A DNA stretch of 64,000 bases from Duganella alba (GTDB taxonomy: Bacteria > Pseudomonadota > Gammaproteobacteria > Burkholderiales > Burkholderiaceae_D), in NCBI RefSeq assembly GCF_009674495.1, contig NZ_WKJN01000015.1, positions 81,814-145,813 of the forward strand. Reading direction: 5' to 3'. The position numbers were made by a program, and so were the translations under genes. The notes below the pieces were generated by a model. The model saw only the letters and a list, made by a program, of their open reading frames with translations. It did no database searches and was not told the DNA's origin. Positions 14,350-23,056 of the stretch are shown here, one piece after another (position 1 is the stretch's first letter; every line of letters starts with the position of its first letter).

Positions 14350-16995
14350 TCAGGCTCCGGAGCTGGCAAAAGGACTATGCGCATCTGCAGCGATCAATAG
14401 GCATGGGATACAAATCTTGTGGAACGCTTTATCTTCAGGGAAGGAAACGTTACGCTCTTGTCCTGGGAAAGTTTGATGGCTGGATGCATACATCTCATGT
14501 TTTCCCGAGGTGTAGCCTTTGATACCAGCGGCACTCAGCTCCAACTCTGTTCCACCGCCATTGATGCGTACTCCCTTTTTGGCCTTGATCGTTATCCAAT
14601 CGGTGTTGCTAATGATCTCAACTATCTTTTTAGCCAATACATGTAACTGATCGTCCTGAGCTTGCAACTCAACTTTACCGCTTGCTGCTATCACCTTTAT
14701 GCCGCCTTCATTTGCAAATAGGCTCATCGATTGGCCGGAACGAAATGACGCACTCTCTCCGGAGGCTAGAGAAGTAGCGGCAGCACTAACAATATCAACC
14801 GTGGTCGCAGCTGCGATTGCGATATTTTTAGTGCTCCCGAAAATTAAGCCGGAGGGACCGTTAAGGGCCACAATCGGAGCTCCATCGGTATCAAGTTTTC
14901 TCAGTTTTTCAATTAGGTCGGCTAAATCCTTGTTCGAAGCCTTGTCGCCGGCATGTTGCTCCGCCTGCTCCCCTAGTTGATAAACGAGTTTTTGCAGACT
15001 TTCCGCAATACGAAGCAGTTCAGCACGTTCGAGATGCTTTCCCTTCTCCGCCTCGCATTGTTCGGCGGTTATAAGAACACCTTGTTGACCACGTACCACG
15101 ACGTTCATATCGCTACGGAGTTCGGCTCCCGATCCCCGCTGTTCTCCTCGGCCATTTTCCTTAGGCTCAGACAGCCAGCCCAGATTCAGCTGACTCGCGC
15201 CGTGGTCGGTCGCCAACTGCGCACTGATTTCGCCATTCGTATCATCAAAGCGGAGTTGGCTGCCACGGCCACCACGTATTTCTCGGCTTTTTATTCCAGA
15301 TAAATAGCGGTTCCCTGGTAAGTCGCCAGCATTGCTGAGAGCAATTGGTTGCCCCTGCTGGTTATAGAGTTGAGCCACAACCACTGGCTTATCTGGATCG
15401 CCACCGAGGAAAGTCACCAAGACTTCTGTACCAATGCGTGGCAAGCCAATCGTGCCGCATTGTTGAAAGGCCCCCGGGCCATTACCTGCCCAGTTGGAGG
15501 CGACACGTACCCAGGCGGAATCGGTTTCAGTATCGGATGCGCCGGAACCGGCGGCTTCTTCATGGTCTTTCCTGCGGGTGCCGGGGAAACGGATTTTTAC
15601 GCGGCCTAGTTGATCGCAGTGGACTTCTTCGCCTTGCGGGCCGACGACGATAGCGCTTTGCATTTGTGCCTGCGGCGTGTCCACGCCCGGATCAAAGACC
15701 GGGACGATGGTCACGCCGCGTCTGACAGCTGTGAACTGGATGTGCATGCGTAGCGGACCATATGTCACTTTGTCGGAAATGTCGCGCTGCAATTGAAGGT
15801 CAGCGGCACCTTGCATCCAGCGGCTGCGGGTGAACAGGCGTTCAACGCGCGCGGCGAGTGCTTTGGGGAGGTTGTTCTGCGCCGTGACCTGCAAGGCTGT
15901 GACGACGAAGTCGCGGTCCTCTGGCGCGTGTTCGTCCACTTCCGGATGCTCCGCCAGCGTGAAGTATTCACCGGCGCACAGGTCGCGCACGCTGCCTTCG
16001 CCGTGGAAGCATTTGGACTCATAGTCGTGGCGGTGCATGCTTACCTGGCCCAGGCGGCACAGGTCTTCGTTGTCGTCGCCGGCGTGGGGCATCAGGACTT
16101 GGTAGTCGTCCAGGGTTGCGGCTAATTCGTTGCCGCTGGGGCCTTGGTCGACGCCACTGCTGGCTTGCGCCATCATGAAGTCGCGCCCCTGAGTGTTGCG
16201 GTAATCCCAGCTATGGCGCGTCACTAGGCCCGGTTGCAGGCTGCGTACCGCGCTCCAGGAGGTGATGGTGTCACGTTCTTCGGTGGCAGCGTCGCGGTGA
16301 TAGCGGATGGTGCCGGCTGCATTCTGGCGCAGGCTGTCGGCGCTGTTGAACAGTACCAGCGTGTGCGACGGTGCTTCAGCCTCGCCTTCGGCCCGTACGT
16401 ACCAGCCGATGCCGCGCCGCTTCAGCAGCCGGCGGATAAAAGCGGCGTCCGATTCGTTGTGCTGCATGGTGAATTCGCGCTGGGGATAGGTGCGCTGGCC
16501 GAAGGCTTCGTCGGTCTCGTGGTTGAAACAGGTGCCGAGGATGGCGCTTTTCTGCCGCCATTCGTTGAGGAGGCGCTGGACGATTTCCACCTCGTTCATG
16601 TTGCGAAACACACGGGTATTGGTACGCTTTTCCAGGATCGCCAGCGCATCGCGCAGCACCAGCTGGTAGCTGGCAAGGCCCCCGTCGCTGTCGCCGGAAG
16701 CGGCTTCGGTGACGATGCCGCATACGCTGCGCAAGTCGCCGCGATCAGTGACGAATTGCAGCGCCGCCGGCACGGCGATCATGTCCTTCAGCGGCAGGTG
16801 CACGTTGGAGGAGACGCACAGCACGCGATATTCGATGCCGCCGCACAGCGTCTCGGAACCGAACACGCGCTGCGGCAGCAGCATATCGTCGTTGATCCCA
16901 CCCGGGAGGTCGAGGCGCAGCCGCAATGGGCGGTTGTTGGTAACAAGCTCCTTGGGCAAGGCCATGAAGTCGAAGAAGTCATTGTCGCTTTCCAC
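14350..16995 (-). CDS. vgrG: type VI secretion spike protein VgrG with DUF2345 extension
   Basis: The 881-residue spike protein begins at GTG 16995 with a good SD (GGGAGAG). Domains in order are: the gp27-like base (RPLRLRLDLPGGINDDMLLP, then YQLVLRDALAILEKRTNTRV); the gp5-like OB fold (CDQLGRVKIRFPG, DSAWVRVASNWAGNGPG, IGTEVLVTFLGGDPDKPVVV); the DUF2345 needle extension (LRSDMNVVVRGQQGVLITA onward); and a variable tail ending in PFASSGA. It trimerises into the puncturing needle, carrying the PAAR tip and Tle1. The DNA for the first two thirds is GC-rich like the chromosome, while the last part (below about 15600) is AT-richer, in line with the cargo genes. No T6SS sheath, baseplate or ClpV genes are in the window, so this is an orphan vgrG island. 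Confidence 0.95.
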   Translation of the reverse strand: MESDNDFFDFMALPKELVTNNRPLRLRLDLPGGINDDMLLPQRVFGSETLCGGIEYRVLCVSSNVHLPLKDMIAVPAALQFVTDRGDLRSVCGIVTEAASGDSDGGLASYQLVLRDALAILEKRTNTRVFRNMNEVEIVQRLLNEWRQKSAILGTCFNHETDEAFGQRTYPQREFTMQHNESDAAFIRRLLKRRGIGWYVRAEGEAEAPSHTLVLFNSADSLRQNAAGTIRYHRDAATEERDTITSWSAVRSLQPGLVTRHSWDYRNTQGRDFMMAQASSGVDQGPSGNELAATLDDYQVLMPHAGDDNEDLCRLGQVSMHRHDYESKCFHGEGSVRDLCAGEYFTLAEHPEVDEHAPEDRDFVVTALQVTAQNNLPKALAARVERLFTRSRWMQGAADLQLQRDISDKVTYGPLRMHIQFTAVRRGVTIVPVFDPGVDTPQAQMQSAIVVGPQGEEVHCDQLGRVKIRFPGTRRKDHEEAAGSGASDTETDSAWVRVASNWAGNGPGAFQQCGTIGLPRIGTEVLVTFLGGDPDKPVVVAQLYNQQGQPIALSNAGDLPGNRYLSGIKSREIRGGRGSQLRFDDTNGEISAQLATDHGASQLNLGWLSEPKENGRGEQRGSGAELRSDMNVVVRGQQGVLITAEQCEAEKGKHLERAELLRIAESLQKLVYQLGEQAEQHAGDKASNKDLADLIEKLRKLDTDGAPIVALNGPSGLIFGSTKNIAIAAATTVDIVSAAATSLASGESASFRSGQSMSLFANEGGIKVIAASGKVELQAQDDQLHVLAKKIVEIISNTDWITIKAKKGVRINGGGTELELSAAGIKGYTSGKHEMYASSHQTFPGQERNVSFPEDKAFHKICIPCLLIAADAHSPFASSGA

Positions 16996-17172
16996 AATCT
17001 CTCCCGTTCGCCGTGCAAGTGCCCGATCATGTCAGAGTGATGCGAGAGGCTTTTGAGGTTGAGCAACTCCGCGTAAGATGCCATGCAAAAAAGTAACAAT
17101 TAAACATTTTCGTCATTGCAATCATTGACAGCAGGACGGTCGCCGGGCAATCTTAGGCGTGCTGTCCTCAAA

Positions 17173-18663
17173 ATGCTGGCGATGATCAAACGTGAAAAAT
17201 TCTGGCAGCGGCCGGGCTGGGTGTTTTGCCTGTTATTGGCGCTGTTCCACTTTGCCAGCGTCAAGCTGACTTTCTTCTGTGCAGTCACGCCGGAAAACGC
17301 TGTGGTGGTGTGGCTGCCCAACGCCGTGCTGCTGGCGGCGCTGCTGCGCTTCCGTGGTCAGCGCGCACCGCTGCTGGCCGCGATCACCTTCACGTCCGAC
17401 GTGCTGGCCAACCTGAACGCCTTTCCGTGGTACGAAGCGGTGCTGCTTAGCGCCGTCAACCTGGCCGAAATCACATTCACCTATCAGATCATGACGCGCA
17501 GCCGCGCCTCGCCGCGTTTGCACCGTCTCAAAGACCTGGTCAAGTTCATCATCGCCGGCCCGGTGTTCGGCGCCATGCTGGCCGGTTTGCTGGCGGCCGT
17601 GGTACTGCAGCAGGTGGGCGGCGCCACCACGTCCTATTTCACGCTGGCGCGGGTGTGGTGGTTCGGTGACGGCCTCGGACTGCTGATCTACACGCCGCTG
17701 CTGCTCGCCTACACCCAACCGCAGCGCCAGCGCCTTAAGCTGACGCGCCTCGATGATGCGGCGCTGGGACTGACGCTGATGTTGTCCTTCGCCGTCCTGT
17801 CGGCTCATGGCGGTGAAATCGATGGCGTATCCGTCACCCCAACGCTGCTGCTGCCAGCGGTGGCGGTGATCGCCTTCCGCTTCGGTGTGCGTCTCACCAC
17901 GCTGCTGGTGGCGCTGATTTCACTAAGCACTGCGATGCTGATGACCACTGGCCTGAAACCGTTCGGCGACGTGCCGATCCACCTGGAGGTGGTGCGCGCG
18001 CAGGAATTCATTCTGACGCTGTGCATCATCGGCATCGGCTTTGCCGTCCTCTTGAGCGAACTGCAAACCCGCGAGCGCGAACTGGAAAGCCGGGTGCGCG
18101 AACGCACGCGGGAGCTGGAACAATCGAACGCGCGCCTGGCCGCGATCAGCGCTACCGACGGATTAACCGGCATCGCCAACCGCCGCCGTTTCGACGAGAC
18201 GCTCACCGGAGAATGGAACCGCGCCCGCCGCAGCAAGCAGCCGCTGGTGCTGGCACTGCTGGATGTGGACCTGTTCAAGCAATACAACGACCACTACGGC
18301 CACCAGTGCGGCGACGACGCGCTGCGCGCCATCGCGGCCGAGCTGGCGCGGCACGCGCGCCGCAGCGGCGATTTCGTGGCGCGCTACGGCGGCGAAGAAT
18401 TCGCCTTGATCGCCCAGGCCTCCGGCGAGGACCATGCGCTGGCGATGGCGGAACGGCTGTGCCGCTCGATCGCCACGTTGCGCATGCCGCACGCTACGTC
18501 GCCGTTTGAGGTGCTGACGGTGAGTATCGGCGTGGCGGTCTTCACACCGGGCCAGCAGGACTCGTGGGACGATCTGCTGAAGGCCGCCGACGTGGCGCTG
18601 TACCGCGCCAAGCAGTTGGGCCGAAATCGCGTCGAACTGGCCGACGTCGAATCAGTCACCTGA
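17173..18663 (+). CDS. membrane diguanylate cyclase (MASE1-GGDEF)
   Basis: I place the start at ATG 17173; TTG 17116 is in frame but has no clear SD. About 280 residues of MASE1-type membrane sensor come first, with eight or so hydrophobic segments, including WLPNAVLLAALLRF and YFTLARVWWFGDGLGLLIYTP. A short coiled stretch follows (ELQTRERELESRVRERTREL). The GGDEF domain shows DGLTGIANRR, DVDLFKQYNDHYGH and the active-site variant GGEEF in RYGGEEFALI. GGEEF is competent in known cyclases, so it should make c-di-GMP from GTP. There is no EAL domain. The gene overlaps the convergent AraC-type gene by 12 bases and diverges from vgrG. Confidence 0.92.
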   Translation: MLAMIKREKFWQRPGWVFCLLLALFHFASVKLTFFCAVTPENAVVVWLPNAVLLAALLRFRGQRAPLLAAITFTSDVLANLNAFPWYEAVLLSAVNLAEITFTYQIMTRSRASPRLHRLKDLVKFIIAGPVFGAMLAGLLAAVVLQQVGGATTSYFTLARVWWFGDGLGLLIYTPLLLAYTQPQRQRLKLTRLDDAALGLTLMLSFAVLSAHGGEIDGVSVTPTLLLPAVAVIAFRFGVRLTTLLVALISLSTAMLMTTGLKPFGDVPIHLEVVRAQEFILTLCIIGIGFAVLLSELQTRERELESRVRERTRELEQSNARLAAISATDGLTGIANRRRFDETLTGEWNRARRSKQPLVLALLDVDLFKQYNDHYGHQCGDDALRAIAAELARHARRSGDFVARYGGEEFALIAQASGEDHALAMAERLCRSIATLRMPHATSPFEVLTVSIGVAVFTPGQQDSWDDLLKAADVALYRAKQLGRNRVELADVESVT

Positions 18664-19419
18664 ACGGCGCGCCGATAGCTGCCGATACTGGCTGGGCGTC
18701 AGCCCGGTGGTGGCCTTGAACTGGCGCGTGAACGCCGAGTGATCGCCATAGCCGCAGGCCTGCGCGATCTCCGCCACGCTGGCGGCGCCGTTCAGCATGC
18801 GCGAGGCGGCATCGACGCGGGTCTGGATGATCATCTGGCGCGGCGTCAGGTGGAAGATGCGCAGGAAGTAGCGCTCGATCTGCGCCACCGACATATTCGC
18901 GATGCGCGCCAGCTCCGGCAGCTGCAGCGGCTGGCCGTACTGTTCATGGATCACCTGCACTGCCGCCGCCACCTTGCGGTAGGCCGGATTTTTCTTGTCC
19001 GCCATCGCCAGGTCGCGCGAGATGCCGGTCAGGCCGACGATGCGGCCATGGGCGTCGCGCAGCGCGGTCTTGCGGGTCAGGCACCAGCCGGGATCGCGGT
19101 TGGGATACAGGTGCAGTTCCAGCTGGTCTTCGATATCGCTGTCACCGGCCAGCACTTGCATGTCCTGCGCCAGATAGGTCTGGCCGAACGGATGGGCGAA
19201 CACCTCGGCCGGCGTGCGTCCGATCAACGCCGATTTGTGCCGCTGGCCGCAACGCTGGACCAGCGTCTGGTTGACCACCACGTAACGCCCTTCGATATCC
19301 TTGACGAAAAACACCACGTCCGGCAACGCATCGAACAAGCCCTCTGCAAAAAAGGGATCGGCGATATTTGCACCCAGTGTGCGGCGCGCGGCCTGATTGT
19401 TGACGGATTCTGTATGCAT
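18652..19419 (-). CDS. AraC-family regulator with N-terminal PAS domain
   Basis: This 255-residue regulator has a PAS sensor at about 28-140 (GLFDALPDVVFFVKDIEGRY, then GLTGISRDL). An AraC-type double helix-turn-helix occupies 150-250 (LQLPELARIANMSVAQIERY, then VAEIAQACGYGDHSAFTRQF and TGLTPSQYRQL). It is divergent from the 4-hydroxyproline epimerase gene with about 90 bases between starts, the usual arrangement for a pathway-specific activator, so it probably controls 19512-23056. The inducer cannot be read from the sequence; hydroxyproline is a guess from position. Confidence 0.88.
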   Translation of the reverse strand: MHTESVNNQAARRTLGANIADPFFAEGLFDALPDVVFFVKDIEGRYVVVNQTLVQRCGQRHKSALIGRTPAEVFAHPFGQTYLAQDMQVLAGDSDIEDQLELHLYPNRDPGWCLTRKTALRDAHGRIVGLTGISRDLAMADKKNPAYRKVAAAVQVIHEQYGQPLQLPELARIANMSVAQIERYFLRIFHLTPRQMIIQTRVDAASRMLNGAASVAEIAQACGYGDHSAFTRQFKATTGLTPSQYRQLSARRSGD

Positions 19420-19511
19420 GAACTTTATTGTGCACCATTATGCAGATTTCGTCACCCATCATGCGCAGGCCAAGCAAGACAGGGGGCAGCGTCCAGCCTA
19501 AGATTTATGGT

Positions 19512-20444
19512 ATGAAAACCATCTCCATCATCGATTCCCATACCGGCGGCGAACCGACCCGCCTTGTCATCGACGGCGGCCCTGAATTGGGCAAAGGCCC
19601 GCTCAGCGAACGCCTGGCCCGGCTGCGCGCCGCCCACGACAACTTCCGCTCCGCCGTGGTGTGCGAGCCGCGCGGCTCGGACGTGCTGGTGGGCGCGCTG
19701 CTGTGCGAGCCGCACGCGCCGGACTGCGTGGCGGGTGTGATCTTCTTCAACAACGTCGGCTACCTGGGCATGTGCGGCCACGGCACCATCGGCCTGGTGG
19801 CGTCGCTGGCCTTCATGGGCCGCATCGCGCCCGGCCGCCACCGCATCGACACGCCGGTGGGCGTGGTGGAAGCGGAACTGCATGCCGATGGCAGCGTCAC
19901 CGTGGACAACGTGGCGTCGTACCGCAGCCGCGCCGCCGTCACGGTGGAGGTGCCGGGCCATGGCGCCGTCACCGGTGACATCGCCTACGGCGGCAACTGG
20001 TTCTTCCTGGTCGCCGATCATGGCCAGGAACTGAGCGTGCGCAATGTCGAGGCGCTCACCAGCTACACAGTCGCCGTCAGCGACGCGCTGGCCAGGGCCG
20101 GCATCACCGGCGACAACGGCGCCGTGATCGACCACATCGAACTGTTTGCCGATTCGCGCACCGGCGCCGACAGCCAGAGCTTCGTGCTCTGCCCCGGCAA
20201 GGCCTACGACCGCTCGCCCTGCGGCACCGGCACCAGCGCCAAGCTGGCCTGCCTGGCCGCCGACGGCAAGCTGGCCGAAGGCGCGCTGTGGAAGCAGGAA
20301 AGCGTGATCGGCAGCGTGTTCGAGGCTTCGTACCGCGTGCGCGACGGCCAGCTGCTGCCGAGCATACGCGGCAAGGCCTGGGTCAATGCGCAGGCGCAGT
20401 TGATCCTCGATCCGAGCGATCCCTTCGTCTGGGGCATCCGGTGA
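19512..20444 (+). CDS. hypE: 4-hydroxyproline 2-epimerase
   Basis: Translation from ATG 19512 gives 310 residues, the family length; an in-frame upstream start at 19428 would add a non-conserved leader. The catalytic Cys pair is present: C88 in GMCGHGTIG and C237 in [12 protein letters not shown], close to Cys88/Cys236 of characterised 4-hydroxyproline epimerases. A Thr at the first position would instead mean a 3-hydroxyproline dehydratase. The enzyme converts trans-4-hydroxy-L-proline to cis-4-hydroxy-D-proline, the first step of bacterial hydroxyproline use. The next gene begins within its stop codon (GTGA), and dehydrogenase subunits follow, which supports hydroxyproline rather than proline as substrate. 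Confidence 0.92.
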   Translation: MKTISIIDSHTGGEPTRLVIDGGPELGKGPLSERLARLRAAHDNFRSAVVCEPRGSDVLVGALLCEPHAPDCVAGVIFFNNVGYLGMCGHGTIGLVASLAFMGRIAPGRHRIDTPVGVVEAELHADGSVTVDNVASYRSRAAVTVEVPGHGAVTGDIAYGGNWFFLVADHGQELSVRNVEALTSYTVAVSDALARAGITGDNGAVIDHIELFADSRTGADSQSFVLCPGKAYDRSPCGTGTSAKLACLAADGKLAEGALWKQESVIGSVFEASYRVRDGQLLPSIRGKAWVNAQAQLILDPSDPFVWGIR

Positions 20445-21547
20445 TCAGTGCCGACGTGATCGTCATCGGCGCCGGCATCGTCGGCGCCGCATGTGCGGAT
20501 GCGCTCAGCGAGCGCGGACTGCGCGTGGCGATCATCGAGCAGGACATCGCCGGCGGCGGCGCCACGGCGGCCGGCATGGGCCACCTGGTGGTCATGGACG
20601 ACAACTCGGCGGAACTGGCGCTGTCGGCCTACTCGGTCTCGTTGTGGAAGGATCTAGTGGGCGACCGCCCGCAGCGCCACGAATACAGCGGCTGCGGCAC
20701 CATCTGGATCGCCGCCGATGAAGAGGAAATGGATGCCGCGCTGGAGAAGGCGCAGAACCTGTCCGGCCATGGCCTGATCTGTGAAGTGCTGACGCCCGCC
20801 GCGCTGTATGCGCGCGAGCCGCAGCTGCGCGCCGGCCTGGCCGGCGGCCTCCTGGTGCGCGGCGATGGACTGGTGTATCCGCCCAAGACCACCCGCATCC
20901 TGCTGGACCGCGCCATGCGCCGCGGCGCCATCACGCGCCGCGCCAGCGTCACCGCCATCGAGGACCACTGCGTGGTGCTGGGGGACGGCACGCGCCATCA
21001 GGCGCAGCACATCGTGCTGGCGGCCGGTGCCCGTTCCAGCGCGCTGCTGCCGGAACTGCCGATCCAGCCCAAGAAAGGCCACCTCGCCATCACCGACCGC
21101 TATCCGGGTTTCGTCAGGCACCAGTTGGTGGAGCTGGGCTACATCAAGAGCGCGCACGCCGCCAGCGGCGATTCGGTGGCGTTCAATCTGCAACCACGTC
21201 CCACCGGACAAATCCTGATCGGCTCTTCGCGTCAGTTCGACACCACCGATCCGGCGGTGGAACCAGCCATGCTGCAACGCATGCTGCGCCACGCCGCCAC
21301 CTTCACGCCGCAACTGGCGCAGCTGAATGTACTGCGCACCTGGACCGGCTTTCGCGCCGCCACGCCGGACGGCCTGCCGTTGATCGGCCCTAGCGGCGCA
21401 AGGAGCGGTTTGTGGCTGGCCACCGGCCACGAAGGCCTGGGCATCACCACCTCGCTGGCGACGGCGCAGCTGCTGGCCGGCCAGATGCAGAACGAAAGAA
21501 CGCGCATCCCGTTTGCGCCCTACCTGCCGGGACGCTTCCATGTCTGA
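20441..21547 (+). CDS. D-hydroxyproline dehydrogenase, DAO-fold FAD subunit
   Basis: The start is the GTG at 20441, overlapping the epimerase stop. The protein of 368 residues has a Rossmann FAD motif near the N-terminus ([17 protein letters not shown]) and a D-amino-acid-oxidase-like end ([19 protein letters not shown], then [20 protein letters not shown]). It corresponds to the substrate-oxidising subunit of multi-subunit D-hydroxyproline dehydrogenases of the Pseudomonas aeruginosa type, also akin to opine oxidases. It oxidises cis-4-hydroxy-D-proline to the cyclic imine. The next two genes supply the ferredoxin-like and electron-transfer flavoprotein subunits and overlap it in series. A related opine or D-amino-acid substrate is the alternative; the epimerase next door makes hydroxyproline more likely. 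Confidence 0.87.
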   Translation: MISADVIVIGAGIVGAACADALSERGLRVAIIEQDIAGGGATAAGMGHLVVMDDNSAELALSAYSVSLWKDLVGDRPQRHEYSGCGTIWIAADEEEMDAALEKAQNLSGHGLICEVLTPAALYAREPQLRAGLAGGLLVRGDGLVYPPKTTRILLDRAMRRGAITRRASVTAIEDHCVVLGDGTRHQAQHIVLAAGARSSALLPELPIQPKKGHLAITDRYPGFVRHQLVELGYIKSAHAASGDSVAFNLQPRPTGQILIGSSRQFDTTDPAVEPAMLQRMLRHAATFTPQLAQLNVLRTWTGFRAATPDGLPLIGPSGARSGLWLATGHEGLGITTSLATAQLLAGQMQNERTRIPFAPYLPGRFHV

Positions 21548-21797
21548 CACCCTGATCACCCTCAACATCAACGCCACCGACATCAGCGTGGCGCCCGGCG
21601 TGACCGTGGCCGCCGCCATCGCCATGACGGGCGACATCATCACCCGCCGCTCGGTCAGTGGCGCAGCGCGCGCGCCCTTGTGCGGCATGGGCGTCTGCCA
21701 GGAATGCCGCGTCACCATCGACGGCCGCCCGCACCAGCTGTCGTGCCAGACGCTGTGCGCCGACGGCATGCACGTCGTCACCGGAGCTGTGGCATGA
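21540..21797 (+). CDS. (2Fe-2S)-binding small subunit of D-hydroxyproline dehydrogenase
   Basis: The 85-residue ferredoxin-like protein starts at ATG 21540, eight bases before the end of the previous gene. Its Cys set C48, C53, C56 and C69 (LCGMGVCQECRV, then LSCQTLC) matches the plant-type 2Fe-2S loop seen in the small subunits of sarcosine, opine and hydroxyproline oxidoreductases. It should pass electrons between the two flavin subunits encoded on either side. It overlaps the next gene by ATGA, so all three subunits are made in step. Confidence 0.88.
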   Translation: MSDTLITLNINATDISVAPGVTVAAAIAMTGDIITRRSVSGAARAPLCGMGVCQECRVTIDGRPHQLSCQTLCADGMHVVTGAVA

Positions 21798-23056
21798 AGC
21801 GCTACGACGTCCTGGTGGTGGGCGCCGGCCCGGCGGGCCTGGCGGCGGCGCATGCAGCGATGACGCAGGGCGCGCAGGTCGGCATCATCGACGACAATCC
21901 GCTGGCCGGCGGCCAGATCTGGCGCGGCGGCCCGGACCTGCAAGCCGATGCGCGCGCACCGCAGATGTGGAACGCCTTGCGTGCGTCGGAGCTGGTCGAG
22001 TTCTTGCCGCAGACGCGCGTGATGTACGCGCCGCAGCAGGGCCAATTGCTGGTGCAGACACCCAGCGCAGCGGCCACGCTGCATTACGCCAGACTCGTGC
22101 TGGCGACCGGCGCGCGCGAACGCCTGCTGCCCTTCCCTGGCTGGACGCTGCCCGGCGTCACCGGAGCCGGTGGCCTGCAGGCGCTGGCCAAGGGCGGCTA
22201 TCCGCTGCAAGGCAAGCGCGTAGTGGTGGCGGGCAGCGGCCCGCTGCTGCTGGCCGCCGCCGCCACGCTGAAGAGCAAGGGTGCGCACATCGTCGCCATC
22301 GTCGAACAGGCGGGCACCCCGGCGCTGCTGCGCTTCGGCTTAGGCCTGCTGGCGACGCCGGCCAGGATCACCCAGGCGATGCAATTGATGGCGCAACTGG
22401 GCGGCACGCCGTATCTGCGCGACAGCTTCGTGCATTCGGCGCATGGCGACGGCACGCTGCAATCAGTGCAGATCCAGCGCGGCGGCGTACCCGAGATGGA
22501 AAACCTGCAATGCGATTATCTGGCCTGCGGCTACGGCCTGATGCCAAACGTGGAACTGGCGCAGGCATTGGGCTGCGCCACCGCGACGGACGGCGCGCAG
22601 ACAGTGGTGACAGTGGATGAATCGCAGCTTACCTCCGTGCCGGACATCTACTGCGCCGGCGAAGGCACCGGCATCGGCGGCGTGGATCTGGCCCTGGCGG
22701 AAGGCCATATCGCCGGCCTGGCCGCCTGCGGCAAAGCCGAGCCGTCACCGGAGGCGATGCAAAGCCGCGCGCATTGGCGGAAGTTTGCCGGGCGCCTGGC
22801 GCGCGCGTTTGCGCTGCGTCCCGAACTGCGCACGCTGGCCGGCGACGACACCATCGTCTGCCGCTGCGAAGACGTCTGCCACAACGAACTGCGCACGCAT
22901 GGCAGTTGGCGCAGCGCCAAGCTGCAAACCCGCTGCGGCATGGGTCCGTGCCAGGGCCGCATCTGCGGCGGCGCCACCGAGGTGCTTTACGGCTGGCGGC
23001 CGGACGCGGTCAGGATGCCGATCTCGCCGACCCGCATCGCCAGCATCATCGAGTAG
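21794..23056 (+). CDS. D-hydroxyproline dehydrogenase, NAD(P)/FAD-type subunit with C-terminal 2Fe-2S domain
   Basis: The start is ATG 21794 (MKRYDVLVVGAGPAGLAAAH), giving 420 residues. An FAD motif at the N-terminus, a second nucleotide-binding region (GKRVVVAGSGPLLLAAAATL) and the return motif DIYCAGEGTGIGGVDLALAE show a pyridine-nucleotide-disulfide-oxidoreductase fold. The C-terminus has a BFD/SoxA-like cluster domain with CRCEDVC and TRCGMGPCQGRICGG, four or more Cys that can hold a 2Fe-2S cluster. With the two preceding genes it forms the three-subunit dehydrogenase. The later enzymes (imino acid deaminase, ketoglutarate semialdehyde dehydrogenase) and a transporter are not in this window. 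Confidence 0.88.
   Translation: MKRYDVLVVGAGPAGLAAAHAAMTQGAQVGIIDDNPLAGGQIWRGGPDLQADARAPQMWNALRASELVEFLPQTRVMYAPQQGQLLVQTPSAAATLHYARLVLATGARERLLPFPGWTLPGVTGAGGLQALAKGGYPLQGKRVVVAGSGPLLLAAAATLKSKGAHIVAIVEQAGTPALLRFGLGLLATPARITQAMQLMAQLGGTPYLRDSFVHSAHGDGTLQSVQIQRGGVPEMENLQCDYLACGYGLMPNVELAQALGCATATDGAQTVVTVDESQLTSVPDIYCAGEGTGIGGVDLALAEGHIAGLAACGKAEPSPEAMQSRAHWRKFAGRLARAFALRPELRTLAGDDTIVCRCEDVCHNELRTHGSWRSAKLQTRCGMGPCQGRICGGATEVLYGWRPDAVRMPISPTRIASIIE

Noticed and set aside
16234..17040. Plus-strand open frame opposite the vgrG start
   Set aside because: vgrG is unambiguous on minus; this frame has no recognisable domain or SD.
17116..17172. TTG 17116 as start of the diguanylate cyclase
   Set aside because: The added 19 residues are not hydrophobic or conserved-looking and there is no SD; ATG 17173 precedes the first membrane helix.
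20654..22288. Minus-strand open frame opposite the hydroxyproline dehydrogenase genes
   Set aside because: It is a shadow of overlapping plus-strand genes that carry clear FAD and Fe-S motifs.
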